In this document: piece after piece, positions 1 through 7,604 of the stretch
Numbering within the stretch: position 1 is the stretch's first letter
How the letters are laid out: each line of letters begins with the position of its first letter
Source of the DNA: Anaerolineae bacterium
GTDB taxonomy: Bacteria; Chloroflexota; Anaerolineae; Aggregatilineales; Phototrophicaceae
Reading direction: 5' to 3'
Length of the DNA: 64,000 bases
Assembly (NCBI GenBank): GCA_022843385.1
Contig: JALHNT010000029.1
Coordinates: 34,672-98,671, forward strand
The notes under the pieces: generated by a model
Seen by the model: only the letters and a program-made list of their open reading frames with translations
What the model was told of the DNA's origin: nothing
Database searches by the model: none
Translations under genes and position numbers: made by a program

Positions 1-2
1 AT

Positions 3-602
3 GTGTGTCGCCAATCCGAGATCGAGTGTATCCGCGACGCCAAGATGCGCGGGATGTCAGTGACCTGCGAGGTCGCGCCGCATCACCTGTATCTGTCGCA
101 CGACGACATCCACCGCATCGGGCCGGGGCGCAGCGAAGTCCGTCCCCGGCTGCAAGCACCGGCGGATGTGGCTGCGCTCTGGGACAATATGGATGTGGTG
201 GACTGTATTGCCACCGACCATGCGCCGCATCTGTTGAGCGAGAAGGATGGGTCGAATCCGCCGCCGGGTTTTCCGGGGCTAGAGACCTCTCTGCCGCTGA
301 TGCTGACTGCTGTTCATGCCGGACGGCTGACGCTGGACGACCTGATCGACAAAATGGCGCATCAGCCCCGGCGCATCTTCGGCCTGCCGGAACAAGCGGA
401 TACCTGGATTGAAGTCGATGTGGATGCCGAGTGGGTCGTGCCGGAGCAGGGGGTGACGCGCTGCGGCTGGACGCCCTTCGCCGGGATGCCGGTGCGCGGG
501 CGGGTCGAGCGGGTCTATCTGCGCGGGCAGAATGTGTTCCACGACGGCTTCTTCCATGTCGAGCCGGGTTACGGGCGCAATGTGCGGCAGCCAGTCAGCT
601 AA
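3..602 (+). CDS. pyrC: Dihydroorotase, C-terminal part (5' end outside window)
   Basis: The last ~199 residues of a cyclic amidohydrolase; the reading frame is open at the window edge, so the true start lies upstream. Visible family features are the strand with CEVAPHHL (metal-binding histidines), the block IATDHAPH with the catalytic aspartate of dihydroorotases, and GFPGLETSLPLML typical of the CAD/PyrC class. The enzyme closes carbamoyl-aspartate to dihydroorotate in cytosolic pyrimidine synthesis. Allantoinase is the main alternative, because the two families share these motifs. The stop overlaps the end of the convergent permease gene by 8 bp, so the two transcripts meet tail to tail. 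Confidence 0.85.
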   Translation: MCRQSEIECIRDAKMRGMSVTCEVAPHHLYLSHDDIHRIGPGRSEVRPRLQAPADVAALWDNMDVVDCIATDHAPHLLSEKDGSNPPPGFPGLETSLPLMLTAVHAGRLTLDDLIDKMAHQPRRIFGLPEQADTWIEVDVDAEWVVPEQGVTRCGWTPFAGMPVRGRVERVYLRGQNVFHDGFFHVEPGYGRNVRQPVS

Positions 603-1641
603 CGGCGTTGAACAGGTAGCCGGTCACGGTGATGCCAGCCGCCACGATGCCGATGAATACGGCGATCAGGCGCGGCTTCATTACGCGACGCAAGATAATC
701 ATCTCCGGCAGGCTGAGCGCGACGACCGACATCATGAATGCCAGGGCGGTGCCGAGGGCGACACCCTTATCCAGCAGGACGCTGACGACAGGGATCACAC
801 CTGCGGCGTTGGAATAGAGCGGTACGCCGAGAGTAACGGCCAGCGGCACGGCCCAGATGGTGTCCTTGCCCAAGGCTTCCGCCAGGAAATCATCCGGTAC
901 GAAGCCGTGAATGCCGGCGCCGATGGCGATGCCGATCACCACATACGGCCACACCTTACCGACAATCTCGCGGGTGCTGTCGAACGCCTGACTGAAGCGG
1001 TCATGCCACTTCAGCCGTTCATCCGGGCGCTGACCCTTCGTGCCAACTTTGACCTGAAAGACAAATGGCTCGATGTAGCGCTCCATGCCCATTCGTCCCA
1101 GCAGCATCCCTGCCAGAATGGCGATGGTCAAGCCGGAGAGCAGGTACAACCCGGCGATCTGCCAGCCGAACATGCCGAGCAGCATCACCAGCGCCACTTC
1201 ATTCACCAACGGAGCTGCCACCAGATAGGAGAAAGTGACTCCCAGCGGCAGCCCGGCCTCAACAAAGCCGATGAACAGCGGCACCGCCGAACACGAACAG
1301 AACGGTGTCACCACGCCCACTAGCGCCGCCAGCACATTGCCGACTCCCTCGCGTTTGCCGCCTAGCCAGCGCCGCATCTGTTCCGGCGTGACGAAGGTGC
1401 GCAGCAGCGTGATGACAAAAATCATGCCAGAGAGCAGCAGCAGGATTTTGGGCACATCGTAGACGAAAAAGTTGAGCGACTGCCCTAGATGATCGTCGCG
1501 GTCAAAGGCCAGCAAGCTATAGGTGAGCCAGTCGGCGATGGCCGGAAGTTGGGTGAAGAGTATCCAGCCGGTCAAGACCGCGCCAGCGACCAGCGCCAGA
1601 TCGCGCCGATCCACCGGCGGTATACCTGCCTGTGTTGCCAT
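595..1641 (-). CDS. Permease of the ArsP/DUF318 (UPF0718) family
   Basis: A 348-residue polytopic inner-membrane protein with about eight to ten hydrophobic segments. The diagnostic block TPFCSCSAVPLFIGF (cysteines 115 and 117) and a second internal half with GVPLYSNAAGVIP match the ArsP_1/DUF318 permeases, which export organoarsenicals or other soft metal/thiol compounds. It is the last gene of a three-gene minus-strand operon, behind an ArsR-type repressor and a small CXXC thioredoxin, which is the usual partnership of this family. The real substrate cannot be read from sequence; arsenical, copper or zinc export are all possible. Confidence 0.85.
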   Translation of the reverse strand: MATQAGIPPVDRRDLALVAGAVLTGWILFTQLPAIADWLTYSLLAFDRDDHLGQSLNFFVYDVPKILLLLSGMIFVITLLRTFVTPEQMRRWLGGKREGVGNVLAALVGVVTPFCSCSAVPLFIGFVEAGLPLGVTFSYLVAAPLVNEVALVMLLGMFGWQIAGLYLLSGLTIAILAGMLLGRMGMERYIEPFVFQVKVGTKGQRPDERLKWHDRFSQAFDSTREIVGKVWPYVVIGIAIGAGIHGFVPDDFLAEALGKDTIWAVPLAVTLGVPLYSNAAGVIPVVSVLLDKGVALGTALAFMMSVVALSLPEMIILRRVMKPRLIAVFIGIVAAGITVTGYLFNAVS

Positions 1642-1669
1642 GATGAGCCTGTCTCTCGTTTATGCCGGT

Positions 1670-1924
1670 TCAGGTGGTTGGGGTTTCGGCGGCCTGAGCC
1701 ATCTCGACAATTTTCGAACGTGCCAGGATGCGCCCGCTGGAAACCACCTGCTCGTTGATGACGAGCGCCGGGGTACTCATCACACCATAGGCCATGATGT
1801 CAGCGTAGTCGGTCACTTTGGTCAGTTCAAACGGGATGCCTGCCGCTTCCAATGCCGCCCGTGTTTCAGCTTCCAATCGCTTGCAGTTGGCGCAGCCCGC
1901 GCCCAGAACCTTGATGTTCAGCAT
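1670..1924 (-). CDS. Small thioredoxin-fold protein (redox-active disulfide protein 2 type)
   Basis: An 84-residue thioredoxin-like protein. After the first strand it has GAGCANCKRLE, giving the redox pair CANC, and later STPALVIN with the cis-proline of thioredoxin folds, then VVSSGRILARSKI. An upstream ATG is possible at 1948, but the start at 1924 has a good Shine-Dalgarno (AGAAGG, 6 nt) and puts 16 bp between this gene and arsR. Such glutaredoxin-sized proteins accompany DUF318 permeases and probably deliver reductant or metal to them. Cytosolic; no signal peptide. Confidence 0.85.
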   Translation of the reverse strand: MLNIKVLGAGCANCKRLEAETRAALEAAGIPFELTKVTDYADIMAYGVMSTPALVINEQVVSSGRILARSKIVEMAQAAETPTT

Positions 1925-1940
1925 GATAATCCTTCTTTCA

Positions 1941-2279
1941 TCAACCAACCGGTATCACAACAGGGGAACAGACTGGGCAGGGGCAGCCATCAATGGGTTG
2001 AACTCCCATCACTGGACGGCTCCCCAGCGCGATGTCCAACATCTTGCTCACCCGTCCATCGTTCAGCCGATAATAGACCTTCAGCCCGTCGCGGCGCGCC
2101 TCGACCAGTCCCGCTTCCCGCAGCAGCATCAACTGTTGTGAGATATATGCCTGTCGCTTATCCAGCGCGGCTTCAATATGACAGACGCACATCTCGCCGG
2201 CGCGCAGCAGATCGAGGATGTGCAGGCGGGTAGGGTGTGCTAGGGCTTTGAAGAGGTCGCTCGGCTGTTCGTAGTCCAT
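1941..2279 (-). CDS. ArsR/SmtB-family metalloregulator
   Basis: A 112-residue winged-helix repressor. SDLFKALAHPTRLHILDLL is the canonical ArsR N-terminal helix pair. EMCVCHIEAAL carries the alpha-3 CxC metal site (Cys31, Cys33), and ISQQLMLLREAGLVEARRDGLKVYYRL is the recognition helix and wing. The tail has a further CPCPVC cluster (Cys99, 101, 104). A longer frame begins at 2354, but ATG 2279 has SD AGGAAG at 6 nt, and the longer version would read through the palindromic operator. First gene of the permease operon, probably autorepressed until metal or arsenite binds. Confidence 0.9.
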   Translation of the reverse strand: MDYEQPSDLFKALAHPTRLHILDLLRAGEMCVCHIEAALDKRQAYISQQLMLLREAGLVEARRDGLKVYYRLNDGRVSKMLDIALGSRPVMGVQPIDGCPCPVCSPVVIPVG

Positions 2280-2290
2280 GGACAACTTCC

Positions 2291-2312
2291 TACATTCAGA
2301 ATTCTGAATATA
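2291..2312. promoter_or_regulatory. Palindromic operator upstream of the arsR-like gene
   Basis: A perfect 16-bp palindrome, ATTCAGAATTCTGAAT (2294-2309), extends to 22 bp with one mismatched pair. It begins 12 bp upstream of the arsR start codon, where an autoregulatory ArsR site is expected. Confidence 0.75.
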
Positions 2313-2428
2313 GTGTAGCGCCGGAACAGATGATTGCCCCGTGTTGAATGTCATGGGGATAGGATGATGTTGATCGCTTCACTCACCGTCGCCCTGGCTG
2401 GCAAATTCAGACTGAGCGCCCTGTGATC

Positions 2429-4234
2429 TTACTCACCGGCGGGCGGCAGGTCGCCGATGAAGAAGGCGTCCAGCTCGACCACGCTGGCCTCTGGCAGTCG
2501 TCCCTCAACAGCGATGCGAAGGCGGATACCGCTGATCGCCTGGGGTTGTGCCAGCATGATGTCGATGATCTGGTAAGGGATGGCCGGGTCTGGGGCAGCC
2601 GATACGGTCGCGCCGTCCATCAGCGAAACCCACTCATCACCAACTAACCCCTCGGCCTGAAGCGATGAACCACCGTTGCTGCCCTCGATAAGCCGGATGG
2701 TCTGCACTGGCAGGACGCGATCATAAATGACCGATACCACCAGCACGCCATCATCGACACGGCGTTGATAGGGACGGGGGATACGGCGCAACTGCTCCTG
2801 ACCGGAGAAGTTGTGTTCCAGTCCATCAGCGATGGCCCACGTCCGTGACGCTGCGACCTCGCCCACCACTTCGACAGTGACGGTGCCGCCAGCGCGTTGA
2901 ATCTGTGTGTTGGCGCTGTGCTGATCGATCTGAACCAGTGGGTTCAATTGGAGCAGTGGCGCATCTGGGGCAGGGGGCAGCGTCCAGGTATCGCCGTCCA
3001 CGCTGCCGCCCGCCTGAAGGATGACCTGGTCGGTCAGCGTCAGCATCCGCGCCGCCATTGCGCTAAAGGTGTCTTGGGCGCGGCGATCTTCCGGCAGATA
3101 GTCGGGCAGGGTGGGGCGCGTCCGATGGATCTGATACCGATCCGAGAGGGTAGCATCGGGAAAGGCCGCCGTCAGTCCATTCAGGCCATAGAGCAGCCCT
3201 AACAGCCCGCCCATCGTCGCCGTGCCGTTATCCGAATCCCAGCCAGTCAGCGTGCCGATTTGCACCGTCCGCCGGAAATCCCCTTCGCCGTACAGCAGTG
3301 CGATCAGGCCGGAGGCGAAATTGACCGAAGACTCAGTCCAGTCACGATAGACAAAGCCGTTGTCGGCGGCGTTCCGATGATAGCGGTCATAGACCCGATC
3401 CCGTGTCCGTTCCCAGTCATCAATATCAGGATTACTGAGATAATCAGCCAGCACAAAATCGGCGATGTCCGCCGTCTTGGATGTGTCAGGTATGTATTGT
3501 CGTGCCTGGGTGACCAACCAGATCACCTGGTCGCGGCGCGGCGCAGCCGGGTCAACCTGGCTTGCCAGCGCGTACAACACGACATAGAACTGGGCGGCAT
3601 GAGCGGCATACCCACCTGCTGTCGTCAGAATCGGCAGGTTAGCCAGTTGAAGCGCCTCGGCCAGCATTCCCGGAGCCAGTGCGCCAAACAGCTCGGTGGT
3701 GAGCTGGGCATCGATTTGCAGGTAATCTGGATTCAGCGCCCCCAGTCCAGTTGCCGGTGGCAGCGTACCGGCTTCCATCAGATTGCGAGCCCGCTGATTC
3801 GATACCCAGATGAAATCGTTGATATGTTCTCGCCACCCCGCCGCGATCTGCTCGGCCGTGAGTCGGGGCGTCTGGTGCAGATCCATCAGGTGCAGGTAGA
3901 CATATTCAATATCAGTGTCATCGTCGGCTAGCCAGGGGTCTTGCAGCACGAAGTCGATGACATCATCGCGCTTCCACGACAAATTTTGATCCAGTCCCCA
4001 ATCGGCGTCGGTATAAAAGGGTGCATCCTGCCGCACTGCCTCGGTCGTCAGGCCAGTCCAGTTGGCAATGGTCTCACCCAGCCACATCGCCCGCAGCCGT
4101 CCGGCATAGGTACACCGGCTCAACTGCCGCTCACCCAATGGAGTATCCGGGCAGTCGTTCTGTGCCGAGGCCGAGCTGAAACTCGCCACCAGGCCGAGGA
4201 GCAGAAACAGCGAACACATAAATCGGACTTTCAT
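2429..4234 (-). CDS. Secreted ADP-ribosylglycohydrolase-fold protein
   Basis: 601 residues with a clear signal peptide (MKVRF, hydrophobic core, ASA-Q near residue 25). The body has the all-helical ADP-ribosylglycohydrolase pattern: GRLRAMWLGETIANWTG near the start, an acidic DDDTDIE cluster (104-110) where the family binds Mg2+, and a late GWDSDNGTATMGGLLG block matching the family's GGDTDTxAAxxG. The C-terminal ~150 residues are beta-rich and look like a carbohydrate-binding or Ig-like sandwich. The family hydrolyses ADP-ribosyl bonds, but extracellular members may act on other N- or O-glycosides. The gene is divergent from the MerR/B12 regulator, with a shared 157-bp promoter region. Confidence 0.75.
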   Translation of the reverse strand: MKVRFMCSLFLLLGLVASFSSASAQNDCPDTPLGERQLSRCTYAGRLRAMWLGETIANWTGLTTEAVRQDAPFYTDADWGLDQNLSWKRDDVIDFVLQDPWLADDDTDIEYVYLHLMDLHQTPRLTAEQIAAGWREHINDFIWVSNQRARNLMEAGTLPPATGLGALNPDYLQIDAQLTTELFGALAPGMLAEALQLANLPILTTAGGYAAHAAQFYVVLYALASQVDPAAPRRDQVIWLVTQARQYIPDTSKTADIADFVLADYLSNPDIDDWERTRDRVYDRYHRNAADNGFVYRDWTESSVNFASGLIALLYGEGDFRRTVQIGTLTGWDSDNGTATMGGLLGLLYGLNGLTAAFPDATLSDRYQIHRTRPTLPDYLPEDRRAQDTFSAMAARMLTLTDQVILQAGGSVDGDTWTLPPAPDAPLLQLNPLVQIDQHSANTQIQRAGGTVTVEVVGEVAASRTWAIADGLEHNFSGQEQLRRIPRPYQRRVDDGVLVVSVIYDRVLPVQTIRLIEGSNGGSSLQAEGLVGDEWVSLMDGATVSAAPDPAIPYQIIDIMLAQPQAISGIRLRIAVEGRLPEASVVELDAFFIGDLPPAGE

Positions 4235-4391
4235 GGATCACCTTTTTGATCGATCAGCACGGAATAGCACAGAGCATACCTGGAATTGGGCAGGCGACCA
4301 AGGGATCGTTCGCTCTCGCTTGCTGACATTATAAGGCTATGCTAAGCTAGATATTGTTATTGTAATGACGAGTTTGTGACGAGGTTTCCCC

Positions 4392-5363
4392 GTGAATTTT
4401 CCCCGACTGGATGGTGCCAGCGATGAACCCCTGTATAACATTGGTATTGTAGCCCGCATGACCGGCATCCCGGTGGCGACCCTGCGAGTCTGGGAACGCC
4501 GCTATGGCTTCCCGCAGTCAAGCCGGACACCTGGCGGTCACCGTCTGACTTCCGAGCGCGAGGTGGCGCGACTGCGCTGGGTGAAAGCACGCGTCGATGA
4601 GGGTATGCAGACCGGGCAGGCCATCCGTGCTCTGCAGCACCTGGAACAGCAGGGGCGTTCCCCTGAGGCACAGCCTTCCACCCCACCGCGCGAGATCATC
4701 ACAGATGCTTCATTGTCGGCTTACCGTGACCGGCTGACAGCCGCACTGCTGGTGAATGATCTGGCGCTGGCCGGGCAACTGTTAGCCGATGTGCTGGGTT
4801 TGTATCCGCTGGAGTCGCTGCTGCTGGAGGTGCTTATCCCGACATTGAACGCGATTGGCATGGCGTGGCTGAACGACGAGATCAATGTCGCTACTGAGCA
4901 TCTGGCGACCAACTTTCTGCGGCAGCAGATGCTGATGTGGATGAACAGCGGTCCGCAGCCATATGCAGGGGTACAGCCGCTGCTGCTGGCCTGTGCGCCC
5001 GATGAATGGCACGAGGGCAGTCTGATGGCGTTGGGAGTGCTGCTGCGCCGCCGACGTTGGCCGGTGGCCTACCTGGGGCAGAACATGCCGCTGAAAGACC
5101 TGGCCCAGATCGCCAAACAGATGAACACACCGGGGATCGTGCTGGTTGCCATGCTGGAAGCCGGTGCCAGGGCGCTGACCGACTGGCCGTTTCATCTGCC
5201 GGATGCGCAGCGCACGGGAAGGCCGGTGGTGGCTTATGGCGGCCTGATCTTCAACGAGCAGCCAGAATGGCGCGACCGTGTGCCGGGCATGTTCCTGGGC
5301 GAGACACTGGGTGATGGCGTTGACCGGCTGGAAGCCGCGCTGCGCGTCATGCTGCCGCTTTAG
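4392..5363 (+). CDS. MerR-family regulator with cobalamin-binding domain (CarH-like)
   Basis: 323 residues. Residues 14-80 are a MerR winged helix (YNIGIVARMTGIPVATLRVWERRYG, then TPGGHRLTSE). Residues ~110-185 form the helical B12 cap with the W-x9-EH signature (Trp159, Glu169, His170) known from CarH. Residues ~195-320 are a Rossmann B12 domain in which His207 of DEWHEG is the likely lower axial cobalt ligand; the family glycine is shifted by one position. CarH-type proteins bind adenosylcobalamin, repress in the dark and release DNA on illumination. The start is GTG, with GAGG 7 nt upstream. The neighbours suggest control of the divergent secreted hydrolase gene and possibly the dehydrogenase next door. 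Confidence 0.85.
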   Translation: MNFPRLDGASDEPLYNIGIVARMTGIPVATLRVWERRYGFPQSSRTPGGHRLTSEREVARLRWVKARVDEGMQTGQAIRALQHLEQQGRSPEAQPSTPPREIITDASLSAYRDRLTAALLVNDLALAGQLLADVLGLYPLESLLLEVLIPTLNAIGMAWLNDEINVATEHLATNFLRQQMLMWMNSGPQPYAGVQPLLLACAPDEWHEGSLMALGVLLRRRRWPVAYLGQNMPLKDLAQIAKQMNTPGIVLVAMLEAGARALTDWPFHLPDAQRTGRPVVAYGGLIFNEQPEWRDRVPGMFLGETLGDGVDRLEAALRVMLPL

Positions 5364-5370
5364 CGGGCTA

Positions 5371-7209
5371 TCACCCCATCCCGTTCAGCATCAGCACATA
5401 ATCGACCAGCGCCTCAAGCTCTTCCGGCGTGAGCTGCCCGGCATACCCCGGGTACATCAGACCGTCCTGGTAACCGGGGGTGATGAATGCCGACGGGGCG
5501 ATGATCGACTGCCGGATGTAATCGGCCAGGGGGAGATTGTTCAGTCGGGTCGGCGGTGAGTCAGACAGCCCACTGAGGGGCGGTCCAACTCCACCGCCCG
5601 CTGCCAGATGGCAGGTGACGCAGCCGGGTACGCCGGTTTTGCCCACTGTGAACAGGCTTTCTCCCATGTCGAGCGAGAGATCCGCTGTCGCATGGGCTGC
5701 TTCACCGACATAACTCACCCGAAAGACCACCCCCAGCGTCCACTCCGCCACGTACAGCGCTCCATCGGGGCCAACCGTCACATCAATCGGCGCATAATCG
5801 CCCAGTTCGCTGCGAAAGCGAATGAACGGTTCAAACACACCGCTATAGCCGCCAGTCGGTTCCGGGTTGAGCGGGATGAACACCACCTGCTGACCGGTGC
5901 GGATGCCACGATCAATAGGCACAGCGGCACCAGTGCCGAATTGCGCCAGGAAGATGCCATTGCGATAGCGCTCCGGGAAAGCGGCTGCCGCGTAATAGAC
6001 CAGCCCGGAACTGGCAGACGAGGTGAACAGCTCGGCCACCGGCGGCTCACTATCCGGCTCCAGGTTCAGCCGGCCAAAGGTATCGGGGAAGCCGTAATCG
6101 CGCCCCTGCTGCACCCAGTTCAATTCCTCCGGCGGCAGGAAATACAGCCGGTCATCCAGTTCATCCGGGCTGTTATCGGCAGTGAAGAGATCGCCAGTGG
6201 GCGAAAAGGTCAGGTCATATGGGTTGCGGAAGCCAGTAGCGAAAACCTCCAGATCGCTGCCATCCGGGTTCAGGCGCAGGATAGCGGCTTCATACGGCAC
6301 CCGCAGCGGCCCATGATCGGTGGTCGAGCCGACGCCGACATACAGCTTACCATCCGGCCCGAAGGCGATGCCATTATTCGAATGAAACACATGCTGGAGC
6401 GTCGGCAGCCCCTCGATGATCGGTTGCAAGGTGTCCCACTGTTGATCGCCATCGCTGTCGCTATACCGGCTGATCTGCCCACTATGGGAGATGAACGCCT
6501 CGCCTTCATGGAAATCCAACCCAACCGCCCAGGTCAGTTGATCGTCGGGGTCGTCGAACAGGATGGTGGCTGTCTCGGCTATGGCGTCGCCATCCTTATC
6601 GTCCATCCGCGCCAGCGTACCCTCCACCGAGAGCGCGTACAGGCGTTCATCCGGGCCGAAGGTGATGACCGTCGGCAATGAGAAGGGCAGCTCAGCATAC
6701 ACATCGTACTGGAAGCCGGGCGGCACCTCCAGGATACACAGGCAGTCATCAACCAGGGTGAAGCGGCGCGGCGCAGCCAGCTCGGTCACGTCGCGCAGCG
6801 CCTGACCGTCTTCATCCAGCTCAATCACCGAGACCGTCCACTGGTAGGGGCCAGGTGCTTGATAGAGCAGCCACCAGGTCAGATTGATGGCCGTGTCGTC
6901 CGTCCAGGTGATGCCGTTGGCCGGTTCGCCTTCGCGCCACACCCGCACATCGAACACCTCGTTTTCGCGCAGCGGACGCTGCCAGTGCCATGTCAGCACA
7001 ACCTCGGCGATATTGCTGAAGGGCTGCTCATCATCCGGCCCCAGCAGCAGCGGCGGAGTCCGCTCGAAGCGGGAAGCCGCATCAGCCACGGCAGTATCAA
7101 TGGCCTGTTCGGTCTGGCGCTGTTGGGCGGGTTGCAGGGCGGCGACGAGGGCAGCCGCGCTTAGAGTGAGGATGACAAGCAGGGTGAGGATGATCCGTGT
7201 GGGTTGCAA
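5371..7209 (-). CDS. Secreted sugar (sorbosone/glucose-type) dehydrogenase fused to cytochrome c
   Basis: 612 residues. An N-terminal hydrophobic segment (3-25) is a signal or anchor. Residues ~165-515 form a six-bladed quinoprotein propeller of the soluble glucose/sorbosone dehydrogenase type, with repeats such as HSNNGIAFGPDGKLYVGVG, GFRNPYDLTFSPTGDLF and GPDGALYVAEW. The last ~85 residues are a cytochrome c domain with CVTCH (530-534) and a distal Met585 in GLMYPGY. It would oxidise a sugar or alcohol outside the membrane and pass electrons through its own haem. The likely start is TTG, with AAGGAAAG 11 nt upstream. The gene converges with the CarH-like gene (7 bp apart). Confidence 0.8.
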   Translation of the reverse strand: MQPTRIILTLLVILTLSAAALVAALQPAQQRQTEQAIDTAVADAASRFERTPPLLLGPDDEQPFSNIAEVVLTWHWQRPLRENEVFDVRVWREGEPANGITWTDDTAINLTWWLLYQAPGPYQWTVSVIELDEDGQALRDVTELAAPRRFTLVDDCLCILEVPPGFQYDVYAELPFSLPTVITFGPDERLYALSVEGTLARMDDKDGDAIAETATILFDDPDDQLTWAVGLDFHEGEAFISHSGQISRYSDSDGDQQWDTLQPIIEGLPTLQHVFHSNNGIAFGPDGKLYVGVGSTTDHGPLRVPYEAAILRLNPDGSDLEVFATGFRNPYDLTFSPTGDLFTADNSPDELDDRLYFLPPEELNWVQQGRDYGFPDTFGRLNLEPDSEPPVAELFTSSASSGLVYYAAAAFPERYRNGIFLAQFGTGAAVPIDRGIRTGQQVVFIPLNPEPTGGYSGVFEPFIRFRSELGDYAPIDVTVGPDGALYVAEWTLGVVFRVSYVGEAAHATADLSLDMGESLFTVGKTGVPGCVTCHLAAGGGVGPPLSGLSDSPPTRLNNLPLADYIRQSIIAPSAFITPGYQDGLMYPGYAGQLTPEELEALVDYVLMLNGMG

Positions 7210-7604
7210 CAGCGATTATGCTTTCCTTACAAAAGGTGCTATGGACAAACAATAGCCACAACTTATCGAGAAGCTGTGCAGGAAGTATGGAGTTTGTGTA
7301 AACTTTTTTGGGGCGTTTGGTCAGCCAGGGATGGGCAGTTTTCAGTCCGGCTGTGATGCCTGGACAGGCAGAAAATTAAATCATTTTATCATTAAGCGGA
7401 TGCTATTATCCATAACCAATAAGACAGGGTTGCCACACGTCAGTGCCATTCGAATATCTTCGGGGCAGGGGCGATTCGTGAACTACCCCCGCACGAGACT
7501 ATCTACCTGTGGGCGATGCGCAGCTAAGGCCATTCCAGACAGGGACGGTTCGCGAACCGTCCCAATTCGGGTGACCAATGGGATTATAGCTTTCTTGGAA
7601 CAGC
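7210..7604. repeat. Non-coding stretch with REP-like palindromes
   Basis: No convincing gene. It contains a perfect 22-bp palindrome at 7542-7563 (half-site GGGACGGTTCG) and a related imperfect one at 7467-7489 (GGGGCGATTCG followed by TGAACTACCCC). A third relative lies at 40621-40644. These look like dispersed intergenic hairpin repeats rather than terminators, since no T-run follows. Confidence 0.6.

Noticed and set aside
532..1323. 263-residue open frame on the plus strand
   Set aside because: It is the opposite-strand shadow of the well-supported permease gene and has no family motif.
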